Positions 8,009 to 15,860 of a DNA stretch of 64,000 nt are shown here, piece by piece. Numbering within the stretch: the first letter of the stretch is position 1; each line of letters starts with the position of its first letter. The notes under the pieces are model-generated. The model was not told where the DNA came from, did no database searches, and saw nothing but the letters and a program-made list of their open reading frames with translations. The position numbers were made by a program, and so were the translations under genes. The stretch covers positions 806,001 through 870,000 of the forward strand of contig NZ_BMFJ01000002.1 of NCBI RefSeq assembly GCF_014638275.1. The letters are read 5' to 3'. The DNA is from Primorskyibacter flagellatus. GTDB taxonomy: Bacteria > Pseudomonadota > Alphaproteobacteria > Rhodobacterales > Rhodobacteraceae.

Positions 8009-8031
8009 GTTTTGTCTCTGGTATGGGCCTT

Positions 8032-8048
8032 GGGGGGCATCGTCCCCC
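8032..8048. terminator. Possible weak bidirectional terminator
   Basis: GGGGGG (8032-8037) and CCCCC (8044-8048) form a short GC stem with a 6-7-base loop in the 51-base gap between two convergent genes. No T-run follows on either strand, so the call is tentative. Confidence 0.3.
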
Positions 8049-8059
8049 GACAGATCGCG

Positions 8060-8602
8060 TCAGGTGCCCGGAGTGAAACCGCCACCGCCGCCCATGATCA
8101 TGGTCCACCAGATCTTGCCGCTGTTCTCCTGGAACCAGGCAAAGCCCATGTCCTGCGCCCGCCGGTCAAGGATCACGCGGCGCGTGTCGTCCTGATCCAT
8201 CCAGGCCGCCAGCGTCTCAAGTTCGCTCTCGTAGGTTTCCGAGATATTCTCGCCGAGCATCGCGCCGCCGTAGCCGACCCGGCGCACCCGGTCGATCGGA
8301 GAGGACCCGTCCGACCCGAAATGCCAGGGCCGGTTCTGCCGCGCCATGTCCTGCGCATGCGTCGCCGCGGCGGCCGTCAGGCGCGCGTCGATCTGCACCG
8401 CCGGCGCGCCGGAGGCCGCGCGCAGGGCGTTGACCGCATCCAGCACCTCATAGGGGATCTTGGATTTCCCGTTGGCCGGGATGCGATAGAGCTTCGGCAG
8501 CGGTTTCCCGTCGGAACCAAGCTGCGGAGCCGTGGTCGTGGGCACCGGGGTGCAGGCCGAAAGGGCGACCAGCGCCGCAACGATGAAAAGGGAGAACCGC
8601 AT
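8060..8602 (-). CDS. CAP/SCP-domain lipoprotein
   Basis: 180 residues. A lipoprotein signal (MRFSLFIVAALVALSAC, lipobox L-S-A-C) places it in the membrane. The mature part is a CAP (cysteine-rich secretory/antigen 5/PR-1) domain: AVNALRAASGAPAVQIDARLTAAAATHAQDMA, the conserved histidine in RPWHFGSDGSSP, GENISE, and a C-terminal HxxE-like region replaced by DMGFAWFQENSGKIWWTMIMGG. Such bacterial CAP proteins are exported and of uncertain biochemical role. Monocistronic, divergent from the L,D-transpeptidase gene. Confidence 0.88.
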   Translation of the reverse strand: MRFSLFIVAALVALSACTPVPTTTAPQLGSDGKPLPKLYRIPANGKSKIPYEVLDAVNALRAASGAPAVQIDARLTAAAATHAQDMARQNRPWHFGSDGSSPIDRVRRVGYGGAMLGENISETYESELETLAAWMDQDDTRRVILDRRAQDMGFAWFQENSGKIWWTMIMGGGGGFTPGT

Positions 8603-8789
8603 CCGTGTCTGTCCTGCTAAAGCCGTGTTGGATCACACTTACCGAAAGCAACCGCCCACTTCAAACCCAGTTCCCTCAACATCGCGCGGAGGGCTGGCAA
8701 CTCTGCACCACCTACGATCCTTTGATTTGTCTCTGCGCGATTCATTCCATATCATGAGAGGTAACCCGAACCGATCCAGCAGGTCCGTC

Positions 8790-9398
8790 ATGAAACGCCA
8801 TGAAAACTCCCGCCGCGCCTTCCTGGCAGGCACCGCCGCCGTCCTGGCCACCCCCGCACTGTCCCAGACCAGCAACTATTCGACCCCCTTCGAAAATTCG
8901 ACCGAGGTCGAACGCGACCCGAACGAGGTGGTGCGTCACAATATCTCGAGCTTCCGCTCGCTCGACTGGCAGCCCTACTTCTCCAACACCCGCAACGGCG
9001 CGATTCTCGTCGATGTCGACAGCCGCGCCCTGCACTACTGGTCCGAGGATCAGTCGATCTACAAGCTCTATCCCACCTCCGTCCCGCTGACCGAGGAACT
9101 GACGCGCAAGGGCCGCACCACCGTCATCCAGAAGGTTGTCGCCCCGACCTGGCGTCCGACTCCGAACATGCGCGAGCGCAACCCGGAGTGGCCCGCAGTC
9201 GTCGAAGGCGGAGCGCCGGACAATCCGCTTGGACCGCTCGCATTGTATCTCGGCTGGACCTACTACCGCATCCACGGCACCCACGACACACGCAAGATCG
9301 GACGCCGGTCCTCCAACGGCTGCATCGGCCTTTACAATGAACATATTACAGAGCTTTTCGAGCTCGCGCGCGTAGGGACGCAGGTGTTGCTAATTTGA
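8790..9398 (+). CDS. L,D-transpeptidase (YkuD family)
   Basis: 202 residues. The N-terminus (NSRRAFLAGTAAVLATPALS) has a twin-arginine-like signal. The YkuD catalytic motif is seen as RIHGTHDTRKIGRRSSNGCIGLYN, with the His and the nucleophilic Cys in S-x-G-C-I near residue 180. These enzymes form 3-3 cross-links in peptidoglycan or attach proteins to it, in the periplasm. The frame is open upstream to 8532, but the ATG at 8790 starts the signal peptide. The 187-base region upstream is AT-richer than its surroundings and probably holds the divergent promoters; I could not fix a -35/-10 pair. Confidence 0.9.
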   Translation: MKRHENSRRAFLAGTAAVLATPALSQTSNYSTPFENSTEVERDPNEVVRHNISSFRSLDWQPYFSNTRNGAILVDVDSRALHYWSEDQSIYKLYPTSVPLTEELTRKGRTTVIQKVVAPTWRPTPNMRERNPEWPAVVEGGAPDNPLGPLALYLGWTYYRIHGTHDTRKIGRRSSNGCIGLYNEHITELFELARVGTQVLLI

Positions 9399-9538
9399 CG
9401 ACATTGCGGCACCGCAGCATCACGCTGGCCTAACAAGGATTTGCAATCGCCGGAATTTGCTGCTTAGAACGAGTTACGAGGTAAGTCTTGGGTGCCGGAT
9501 TGGTGTGTGTGCCGTCCGGCGAATATCTGGAGGATACT

Positions 9539-9718
9539 ATGAAGAAACTCGTTCTCGCCGCCGCTCTGGCAGCTGCAGCTTCGACCGCAACCGCAGGCTC
9601 CCTGGCCGAGCCGGTTATCGAAGCTCCCGTTGTTGTCGAAGAAACCACTTCCTCTTCGTCCGGCATCCTGATCCCGCTCCTGCTGCTCGCAATCGTCGCA
9701 GCTGCCGTTGCGAACTGA
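9539..9718 (+). CDS. Small exported or membrane-inserted protein, unknown
   Basis: 59 residues. MKKLVLAAALAAAASTATAGS is a signal peptide. A short acidic/Ser-rich linker (PVIEAPVVVEETTSSSSG) follows, then a C-terminal hydrophobic helix ILIPLLLLAIVAAAVAN. The mature form would be a ~40-residue peptide anchored by its tail. GGAGG lies seven bases before the ATG and a strong intrinsic terminator follows, so it is a real, separately transcribed gene. I do not recognise a family. Confidence 0.75.
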   Translation: MKKLVLAAALAAAASTATAGSLAEPVIEAPVVVEETTSSSSGILIPLLLLAIVAAAVAN

Positions 9719-9743
9719 GATCAGCTGAAGCAATTCAGGGAAA

Positions 9744-9770
9744 CGGCGGTGCCTCGGCGCCGCCGTTTTC
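9744..9770 (+). terminator. Intrinsic terminator after the small exported protein
   Basis: CGGCGG-TGCCTCGGCG-CCGCCG forms a GC-rich stem (up to 10 pairs with one G-T), immediately followed by TTTTCGTTT on the plus strand. Confidence 0.85.
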
Positions 9771-9839
9771 GTTTGTGCATCCGGTCGCCGCTTGGTCGTG
9801 TTCCTGCCAGATGCGCCCGCGCAGCGGACCGGGCAGCGC

Positions 9840-10880
9840 TCAGTCCACCCAGCCCCGCAGTTCCGCCCCGATACGGCCCGCAAGCGCCGCGATATGGGGC
9901 GGATCGTCGTTCAGGCAGGGAATGTAGGTAAAGCTCTCGCCCCCCGCATGTTCGAAACTCTCGCGGATTTCCTCGTTGATCTCTTCCAGCGTCTCGATGC
10001 AGTCCGCTGAAAACGCCGGCGCGATGACCGCGATCCGCGTCTTGCCGGCTTCCGCCAGACGCGCGACCTCCTCCACCGTGTAGGGCTTCAGCCACTCCTC
10101 CGGGCCGAACTTGGACTGGAAGGTCGTGATCACGCGCTCCTTCTCCCATCCCAGACGTTCCCGCAGCAGCCGCGTCGTCTTCTGACACTGGCAGTGATAG
10201 GGATCACCTTCCGTCAGGTACCGGAACGGCAAGCCATGGTAGGAACACACCAGCACATCCGGCAACGTATCCCCGACCGCCCGCTCCACCGACTGGGCGA
10301 GCGCATCGACATAGGCCGGATCCTCGAAATAGGGCGGGAGGGTGCGCGACGCGGGCTGCCACTTCTCTGCCATCAGCGCGCGGAAGAACTGATCGTTCGC
10401 CGTCGCCGTCGTCGCCCCGGCGTATTGCGGATAAAGCGGGCAGAACAGAATCTTCGTACATCCCGCCGCCACCATCGCCCGCACCTTTGACGGGGTCGAC
10501 GGGTTGCCGTAGCGCATGCAGAAATCGACCATGACCCGGTCGCCATACCTCTCTGCCAGCACCGTCTTCAGCGCAGAAACCTGCTGCTTCGTGATCGTCA
10601 TCAGGGGCGATTCGTCGGCTTCCGTGTTCCAGATCGACCGGTAGGCCGCGCCGGATTTCGACGGGCGCACCGACAGCACGATGCCCTGCAGGATCGGCTG
10701 CCACTTCCACGCCGGATAGTCGATGACCCGCTTGTCGGACAGGAACTCCGACAGGTAGCGCCGCATCGACCAGTAGTCCGTGCCGTCCGGGGTCCCGAGA
10801 TTGGCGATCAGGACACCGACCTTCTCTTTCGGCAGGACGGGGTGGTCGGCGGGGGCATGGCTGGGGCGCGCGTCGGTCAT
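9840..10880 (-). CDS. hemH: Ferrochelatase HemH
   Basis: 346 residues. Inserts ferrous iron into protoporphyrin IX, the last step of haem synthesis. Seen: VGVLIANLGTPDGTDYWSMRRYL at the N-terminus, CPLYPQYAGATTAT, the catalytic-histidine segment VLVCSYHGLPFRYL, QSKFGPEEWLKPY and the C-terminal glutamates in IAPAFSADCIETLEEINEE. Two ATGs (10886, 10880) are close; AGGGA suits 10880. The frame extends to 10961 but those residues are not family-like. hemJ, the protoporphyrinogen oxidase that precedes this step, is elsewhere in the window (52765). Confidence 0.96.
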   Translation of the reverse strand: MTDARPSHAPADHPVLPKEKVGVLIANLGTPDGTDYWSMRRYLSEFLSDKRVIDYPAWKWQPILQGIVLSVRPSKSGAAYRSIWNTEADESPLMTITKQQVSALKTVLAERYGDRVMVDFCMRYGNPSTPSKVRAMVAAGCTKILFCPLYPQYAGATTATANDQFFRALMAEKWQPASRTLPPYFEDPAYVDALAQSVERAVGDTLPDVLVCSYHGLPFRYLTEGDPYHCQCQKTTRLLRERLGWEKERVITTFQSKFGPEEWLKPYTVEEVARLAEAGKTRIAVIAPAFSADCIETLEEINEEIRESFEHAGGESFTYIPCLNDDPPHIAALAGRIGAELRGWVD

Positions 10881-10932
10881 GGTCATTCCCTGGCAATCGT
10901 TTCCGGGGGAGGTAAAGACTTCGCGCCCCCGG

Positions 10933-11754
10933 TCAATCCTTGAGAGGCGTTTCCCGCACATTCAGCGCATCGGCGAGACGCTGAGTCGCAGATCCCGGGC
11001 GCAGCGGTTTCGGCTGGCTGTCGTCCGGAGCCCATCCCGTCAGGGTGATGAGTTCGAACGTCGCCCGTACCCGTTCGCCCGCACCATACGCTTCGGCATA
11101 GACCTCTGCCGCCCGCGCCATCACCGCCCGGCGCGTCGGATGTCGAAGCCGGCCTTGCAGCGCATTCCCTTCGCCCATGGTGCGCAGCTCCCGCATCAGC
11201 GCGAAGGCAGAGGCATAGCTGACCTCCAGAACCTGCCCGTCCGCCACCGGCAGCGCCAGTCCTGCCCGCTGCAACAGGGCGCCTAGGTCCCGGATCTCTG
11301 CCATCGGGGCGACGCGGGGGGACAGGCCACCGGTCACCTCGGACTCCGCCTGCGCCAGTGCAGCGCGCAATTCGGTCAGGGTCTGACCGCCGGGAAAGAT
11401 CCCGAGGAACAGCCCGTCGGGCCGCAACGCCCGCGCGCATTGGATCAGCTGGCCGACAGGATCGTCGGCCCAGTGCAGCGCCATGGCGTGAACGACAAGG
11501 TCATGCGCCCCCGGCTCGAGGTCCAGAACCTCCGTATCCGGAACGATGCGCGCCTCCGGTCCCAGCAGTTTCTGCCACTTTTCCGGAAATCCCGTCACGA
11601 TCGCGGGCGCCGTAAAGGCCCTGTTAACCATGGTCAGGCGATCCTGAAGATCCTCGATGGCGATGTCGTGCAGGAACAGCGCCTCCTCCCGCACCCTGCG
11701 GCGGTTGCGGGTCAGGGCGGCACGGTCGGTCAGGCGGGGCGGCGAAGCGGTCAT
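10933..11754 (-). CDS. SAM-dependent methyltransferase (BioC/NDUFAF5-like)
   Basis: 273 residues. The pattern is that of the class I methyltransferase group including mitochondrial NDUFAF5 and BioC: an N-terminal LTRNRRRVREEALFLHDIAIEDLQDRL, VVHAMALHWADDPVGQLIQCARALRPDGLFLG (motifs II-III) and GGQTLTELRAALAQAE. The usual glycine-rich SAM loop (D-x-G-x-G) is weak here (VTGFPEKWQKLLGPEA), as in NDUFAF5-type proteins. The ATG at 11754 is chosen; an earlier ATG would add 127 unrelated residues over comF. Divergent from comF with 12 bases between the starts. The exact methyl acceptor is not predictable. Confidence 0.8.
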   Translation of the reverse strand: MTASPPRLTDRAALTRNRRRVREEALFLHDIAIEDLQDRLTMVNRAFTAPAIVTGFPEKWQKLLGPEARIVPDTEVLDLEPGAHDLVVHAMALHWADDPVGQLIQCARALRPDGLFLGIFPGGQTLTELRAALAQAESEVTGGLSPRVAPMAEIRDLGALLQRAGLALPVADGQVLEVSYASAFALMRELRTMGEGNALQGRLRHPTRRAVMARAAEVYAEAYGAGERVRATFELITLTGWAPDDSQPKPLRPGSATQRLADALNVRETPLKD

Positions 11755-11766
11755 GGAGCGATAGAT

Positions 11767-12501
11767 ATGCGGGCGGCGGCGGTACTGCAAACGGGGTTGC
11801 GGCTGATCTACCCGACGACCTGCCTGACATGCGACGCGCTCGTCGACGCCGACCATGGCCTCTGCGGCCCCTGCTGGCGGGATACACCCTTCGTCTCCGC
11901 CCCGCTCTGCGAAGGCTGCGGCGCCCCTCTCAAAGGGGATCACACCGCCGCCGGAGAGCTCTGCGACGACTGCCTGCGTACCGAACGGCCCTGGACCGCC
12001 GGGCGCACCGCGATGCTCTATGCAGGAAACGCGCGGAAACTGGTGCTCGCACTGAAACATGGCGACCGCGTGGACATCGCCCGACCCGCTGCAACCTGGA
12101 TGGCCGCCGCGGCGCACGACATCGTACAGCCTCATACCCTAGTCACCGCCGTCCCGCTGCACTGGCAGCGCCGTATCCGCAGGCGCTACAACCAGTCGGT
12201 GTTACTGGCGCGCGGGGTCGCGAAGGCGCTCGACCTCGGCCTCTGCCCCGACCTTCTGATCCGCCCTGCCGCCACACCGGTTCTGGACGGGATGAGTCCC
12301 GATGACCGCTTCTCAGCCATGTCCCGCGCGCTGACGATCAACGACCGGAAGGCCGAACTGGCGCGCCACCGCCCGGTCCTTGTGGTCGATGACGTGATGA
12401 CCTCCGGCGCGACCCTTGCCGCCGCAACCGGGGCGCTGCTGAGGGCCGGTGCGGCAGAGGTTTCCGTGCTGACACTGGCGCGCGCGGTCAAAGACGCCTA
12501 G
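11767..12501 (+). CDS. comF: ComF family phosphoribosyltransferase-like protein
   Basis: 244 residues. An N-terminal zinc-finger part with pairs TTCLTCDA, GLCGPCW, CEGCGAPL and CDDCLR precedes a type I phosphoribosyltransferase fold with the PRPP loop VLVVDDVMTSGATLAAA near residue 210. RRRYNQSVLLARGVAK is the ComF hallmark. ComF/GntX proteins are linked to DNA uptake or use; the biochemical activity is unsettled. Divergent from the methyltransferase gene and followed by grxC after a hairpin. Confidence 0.92.
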   Translation: MRAAAVLQTGLRLIYPTTCLTCDALVDADHGLCGPCWRDTPFVSAPLCEGCGAPLKGDHTAAGELCDDCLRTERPWTAGRTAMLYAGNARKLVLALKHGDRVDIARPAATWMAAAAHDIVQPHTLVTAVPLHWQRRIRRRYNQSVLLARGVAKALDLGLCPDLLIRPAATPVLDGMSPDDRFSAMSRALTINDRKAELARHRPVLVVDDVMTSGATLAAATGALLRAGAAEVSVLTLARAVKDA

Positions 12502-12503
12502 AT

Positions 12504-12524
12504 TCCGGGGGAACAACCCCCGGA
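12504..12524 (+). promoter_or_regulatory. Hairpin covering the grxC ribosome site
   Basis: TCCGGGGG (12504-12511) and CCCCCGGA (12517-12524) pair perfectly around AACAA. The 3' arm includes the GGA of GGAG, the only Shine-Dalgarno-like sequence before the grxC ATG at 12532. It may limit translation of grxC or act as an attenuating stop for comF; there is no T-run. Confidence 0.45.
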
Positions 12525-12531
12525 GACACCC

Positions 12532-12786
12532 ATGAAACCCGTTGTGATCTACACGACCCCGATCTGCGGCTACTGCGCCGCCGCGAAGCGCCTGCTCGAC
12601 AGCAAGGACGTTGAATATACCGAAATAGACGTCATGACCGACGCCACGAAGAAGCAGGAGATGATGCAGCGCGCCGGTCGTCACACCGTCCCGCAGATCT
12701 TCATCGGCGACAACCACGTGGGCGGCTGCGACGATCTCTACGCGCTGGAACGTTCCGGCAAGCTCGACCCGATGCTGGCCGCCTGA
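12532..12786 (+). CDS. grxC: Glutaredoxin 3 (GrxC)
   Basis: 84 residues, normal length for monomeric dithiol glutaredoxin. The active site CGYC lies at residues 11-14 (TTPICGYCAAAKRLL), with the cis-proline TVPQIFIGDNHVGGCDDL binding glutathione. It reduces disulfides and glutathione mixed disulfides in the cytoplasm. It lies between comF and a nitrilase-family gene; with the MarR gene these form a probable four-gene plus-strand unit. Confidence 0.96.
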   Translation: MKPVVIYTTPICGYCAAAKRLLDSKDVEYTEIDVMTDATKKQEMMQRAGRHTVPQIFIGDNHVGGCDDLYALERSGKLDPMLAA

Positions 12787-12798
12787 ACGGGGACGACC

Positions 12799-13632
12799 AT
12801 GAAGGCCGCGCTGCTCCAGATCACCTCCTCGGACATGCCCGAGGAAAACCTTGCCACCCTGCGCGCCATGGTGCGCGACGCGGCCGCACAGGGCGCGGGG
12901 TTCGTCCTGACGCCCGAGGTGTCGAACTGCGTGTCCACCAGCCGCAGCCACCAGAACGAGGTTCTGGAGCCGGAGGAGGGCAACAGCTTCCTCGCCGGGA
13001 TGCGGGAGGAGGCGAAGGCGCAGGGCGTCTGGCTCCTCCTCGGCTCCATCGGGGTGAAGACGACGGATGCGGACGGACGTTTCGCCAACCGTTCCTTCCT
13101 GATCTCGCCCGAGGGGGAGGTCGTCGCGTGGTACGACAAGATCCACATGTTCGACGTGGACGTATCGGAAACCGAAACCTACCGCGAAAGCGCCGGTTAC
13201 CGCCCCGGTACCCGTGCCGTGCTGGCCGATGCCGGTTTCGCGAAGATCGGCATGACCGTCTGCTATGACCTGCGTTTTGCCAAGCTCTACCGCACGCTTG
13301 CCCATGCCGGGGCGCAGATCCTGACCGTTCCCGCCGCCTTCTCGCCGGTCACCGGCGCCGCGCACTGGGAACCGATCCTCCGGACCCGCGCCATCGAAAC
13401 CGGTTGCTTCGTGCTGGCCCCGGCGCAATGCGGCACCCATGCCGCGACCGCTGGCAAGCAGCGCAGCACCCATGGTCATTCCCTTGCCATCGCGCCCTGG
13501 GGTGAGGTATTGCTGGACGCGGGGACCGATCCCGGCATCTACATGGTCGACCTCGACCTGTCCCGCGTGGACGACGCGCGCCGCCGCGTCCCCTCCCTCA
13601 CCCACGACCGGGAGTTCACGCTGGACGCATGA
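12799..13632 (+). CDS. Carbon-nitrogen hydrolase (Nit1/Nit2-like amidase)
   Basis: 277 residues. The nitrilase-superfamily triad is visible: Glu in VLTPEVSN (about residue 40), Lys in WYDKIHMFDVD (about 113) and Cys in GMTVCYDLRFAKLY (about 155). The closest known group is Nit1/Nit2, which includes deaminated glutathione amidase and omega-amidase. The position directly after grxC fits a role in repairing damaged glutathione; this is inference from context. Its stop overlaps the MarR start as ATGA. Confidence 0.9.
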   Translation: MKAALLQITSSDMPEENLATLRAMVRDAAAQGAGFVLTPEVSNCVSTSRSHQNEVLEPEEGNSFLAGMREEAKAQGVWLLLGSIGVKTTDADGRFANRSFLISPEGEVVAWYDKIHMFDVDVSETETYRESAGYRPGTRAVLADAGFAKIGMTVCYDLRFAKLYRTLAHAGAQILTVPAAFSPVTGAAHWEPILRTRAIETGCFVLAPAQCGTHAATAGKQRSTHGHSLAIAPWGEVLLDAGTDPGIYMVDLDLSRVDDARRRVPSLTHDREFTLDA

Positions 13633-14063
13633 CGGACCCGACCAATGCCCTCGCCATCGCCCTGTTCAGCGAAATCCTGACCGCCGACCAGCTGGTCCGC
13701 AACCGCCTGTCGAAGGTCCTGCCCAAGGGAATGGAGATCTCCCATTTCTCCGTCCTCAACCATCTCGCCCATGTGGAGGAGGAGCGCACCCCCGCGCAGC
13801 TGGCCCAGACCTTCCACGTCACGCGCGGGGCGATGACCAACACGCTGAGCAAGCTGGAATGGGCCGGTTATGTCCATATACGCCCGGACTGGGACGACGC
13901 CCGGCGCAAGCTTGTCGGCATTTCCCGCGCCGGGCGGCTGGCGCGCGACACCGCGCTCGAAGCCATCGCGCCCATGGTGGAAGAGGTGATCGGCGACCTC
14001 GGCACCGAAAAGGTCCGCGCGGTTCTGCCGATCCTTCGCGAATTGCGCAGCAGGCTTGACTGA
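13629..14063 (+). CDS. MarR-family transcriptional regulator
   Basis: 144 residues, one winged-helix domain: ISHFSVLNHLAHVEEERTPAQLAQTFHVTRGAMTNTLSKLEWAGYVHIRPDWDDARRKLVGIS is the recognition helix and wing (about residues 38-100), with dimerisation helices at both ends. MarR proteins usually respond to small phenolics or oxidants and repress nearby genes. It is translationally coupled (ATGA) to the nitrilase gene. No operator could be assigned. Confidence 0.92.
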   Translation: MTDPTNALAIALFSEILTADQLVRNRLSKVLPKGMEISHFSVLNHLAHVEEERTPAQLAQTFHVTRGAMTNTLSKLEWAGYVHIRPDWDDARRKLVGISRAGRLARDTALEAIAPMVEEVIGDLGTEKVRAVLPILRELRSRLD

Positions 14064-14074
14064 TCTGGACCGAC

Positions 14075-14827
14075 CTAACGGCGGACCGCGGCGGTCACGT
14101 AGTTCACCGACATATCGCGGTCCGAAATCCGCCACTGCCAGGACACCGGGTTGAACACGAAACCCTTGCGGTCCACCGGGTCCAGCCCGGCACGGCGCAT
14201 CAGGTCGAAAAGTTCGTCCGGGGTGATGAATTTCTTCCAGTCGTGCGTACCGCGCGGCAGCCAGCGCATGATGACCTCGGCCCCGACAATCGCCATGGCA
14301 AAGCTCTTGGGATTGCGGTTGATCGTGGAACAGATGTGCAGCCCGCCGGGTTTCAGCAGATCGTGACACGCTGTCAGATAGGCCAGCGGATCCGCAACAT
14401 GCTCCACAACTTCCATGTTGAGAACGACGTCAAACGACTCGCCCGCAGCGGCCAGCGCTTCTGCCGTCGTATGGCGATAATCGATCACCAGATCGGACTG
14501 CACCGCATGGACCTGTGCCACGGGGATGTTCCGCTCTGCCGCGTCGGCACCCACAACCGTCGCCCCAAGCCGCGCCATCGGTTCACACAGCAGCCCGCCA
14601 CCGCAGCCGATGTCGAGAAGCCGCAGCCCCTCGAAGGGACGTTCACCGCCCAGCTCCCGCCCGAACTCGGCGGCGATCTGGCGCGTGATATAGTCCAGCC
14701 GGACCGGGTTCATCATGTGCAGCGGCTTGAACTTCCCGTCCGGATTCCACCAGTCCGCCGCCATCGCTTCGAACTTGGCGACCTCGGCCGGGTCGATGGT
14801 GGCGGAGGGCTGGGCGGTTGATTGCAT
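14075..14827 (-). CDS. ubiG: Ubiquinone O-methyltransferase UbiG
   Basis: 250 residues. Performs both O-methylations in ubiquinone synthesis. Motif I is [26 protein letters not shown] near residue 72. The UbiG signatures [22 protein letters not shown] (N-terminus), NMEVVEHV and the late segment [11 protein letters not shown] are all present. A C-terminal [19 protein letters not shown] completes the family. Divergent from pip; convergent with the MarR gene, 11 bases apart. Confidence 0.97.
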   Translation of the reverse strand: MQSTAQPSATIDPAEVAKFEAMAADWWNPDGKFKPLHMMNPVRLDYITRQIAAEFGRELGGERPFEGLRLLDIGCGGGLLCEPMARLGATVVGADAAERNIPVAQVHAVQSDLVIDYRHTTAEALAAAGESFDVVLNMEVVEHVADPLAYLTACHDLLKPGGLHICSTINRNPKSFAMAIVGAEVIMRWLPRGTHDWKKFITPDELFDLMRRAGLDPVDRKGFVFNPVSWQWRISDRDMSVNYVTAAVRR

Positions 14828-14837
14828 TTCCCGATCC

Positions 14838-14869
14838 TTGGGGTCATTCTGGTTGCCAACCTATATAGG
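14838..14869 (+). promoter_or_regulatory. Putative promoter of pip, overlapping a CCTATATAGG palindrome
   Basis: TTGGGG (14838-14843), a 17-base spacer and CTATAT (14861-14866) resemble a sigma-70 promoter. The -10 is embedded in the palindrome CCTATATAGG (14860-14869), so the same bases could serve ubiG on the other strand. Transcription would start within a few bases of the pip ATG (14877), and no Shine-Dalgarno is visible before it. Confidence 0.4.
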
Positions 14870-14876
14870 GCAGAAC

Positions 14877-15860
14877 ATGGACAAGTCCTCGGGCCAAAAG
14901 AGCGCAGCGTCTTATCTCTTCCCGCCGATCGACCCCTTCGATCAGCGCATGCTGGACGTCGGCGATGGTCACACGGTCTACATGGAACAGTCCGGCAACC
15001 CCGAAGGTGCGCCCGTGGTTGTCCTGCACGGCGGTCCGGGTGGCGGATGCAGCCCGGCGATGCGCCGCTACTTCGACCCCGCCCACTACCGCGTGATCCT
15101 GTTCGACCAGCGGGGGTGCGGACGCTCCCGTCCGCACGCCTCCGTTACCGACAACACCACCTGGCACCTAGTGGCGGATATCGAGAAGATCCGCGAAACG
15201 CTTGGCATCGACACCTGGGTCGTCTTCGGCGGGAGCTGGGGCGCGACACTCGCCCTGATCTACGCCCAGGCCCATCCCGATCGCGTCACCCACCTCGTCC
15301 TGCGCGGCGTCTTCCTGATGACGCGGGCGGAGCTTGACTGGTTCTACCAGGGCGGCGCGGGCAGCTTCTGGCCCGAAGCCTGGGCGCGCTTCTGCGACCC
15401 TATTCCGCCCGAAGAACGCCATGACATGATCGCCGCCTACCACCGTCGCCTGTTCAGCGGCGACCTGAAGGAGGAGACGGCGTTCGGTCGCGTCTGGTCC
15501 GCCTGGGAAAACTCCCTCGCCTCCATGCGCACCGCCGGTCACGGAGGCGAGGCACCCGGCGACTACGCCCGCGCCTTCGCCCGGCTGGAGAACCATTATT
15601 TCACGAACTTCGGCTGGCTCGAGACGGATGGCCAGATCCTTTCCAACATGGACCGGATTGCCCATATCCCCGGCGTGATCGTGCAGGGCCGCTACGACAT
15701 GATCTGCCCGCCCGCGACCGCCTACCGGCTGGCGGCGGACTGGCCGCACGGAGAACTTCAGATCGTCGGCGACGCCGGCCATGCCCTGTCCGAACCCGGC
15801 ATTTCCGCCGAACTGGTGCGCGCAACCAACCGTATCGCCTCCGGCTCTCTCGGCAGCTGA
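14877..15860 (+). CDS. pip: Prolyl iminopeptidase
   Basis: 327 residues, alpha/beta-hydrolase fold, peptidase family S33. Removes N-terminal proline from peptides in the cytoplasm. Seen: oxyanion segment LHGGPGGGCSPAM, nucleophile Ser in VFGGSWGATLAL (about residue 120), QRGCGRSRPHA, Asp in GRYDMICPP and His in GDAGHALSE. The frame is open further upstream, but the ATG at 14877 matches family N-termini (YLFPPIDPFDQRMLDVGDGH). Its TGA overlaps the next start as TGATG, so the GrdB-like protein is co-translated. Confidence 0.95.
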   Translation: MDKSSGQKSAASYLFPPIDPFDQRMLDVGDGHTVYMEQSGNPEGAPVVVLHGGPGGGCSPAMRRYFDPAHYRVILFDQRGCGRSRPHASVTDNTTWHLVADIEKIRETLGIDTWVVFGGSWGATLALIYAQAHPDRVTHLVLRGVFLMTRAELDWFYQGGAGSFWPEAWARFCDPIPPEERHDMIAAYHRRLFSGDLKEETAFGRVWSAWENSLASMRTAGHGGEAPGDYARAFARLENHYFTNFGWLETDGQILSNMDRIAHIPGVIVQGRYDMICPPATAYRLAADWPHGELQIVGDAGHALSEPGISAELVRATNRIASGSLGS

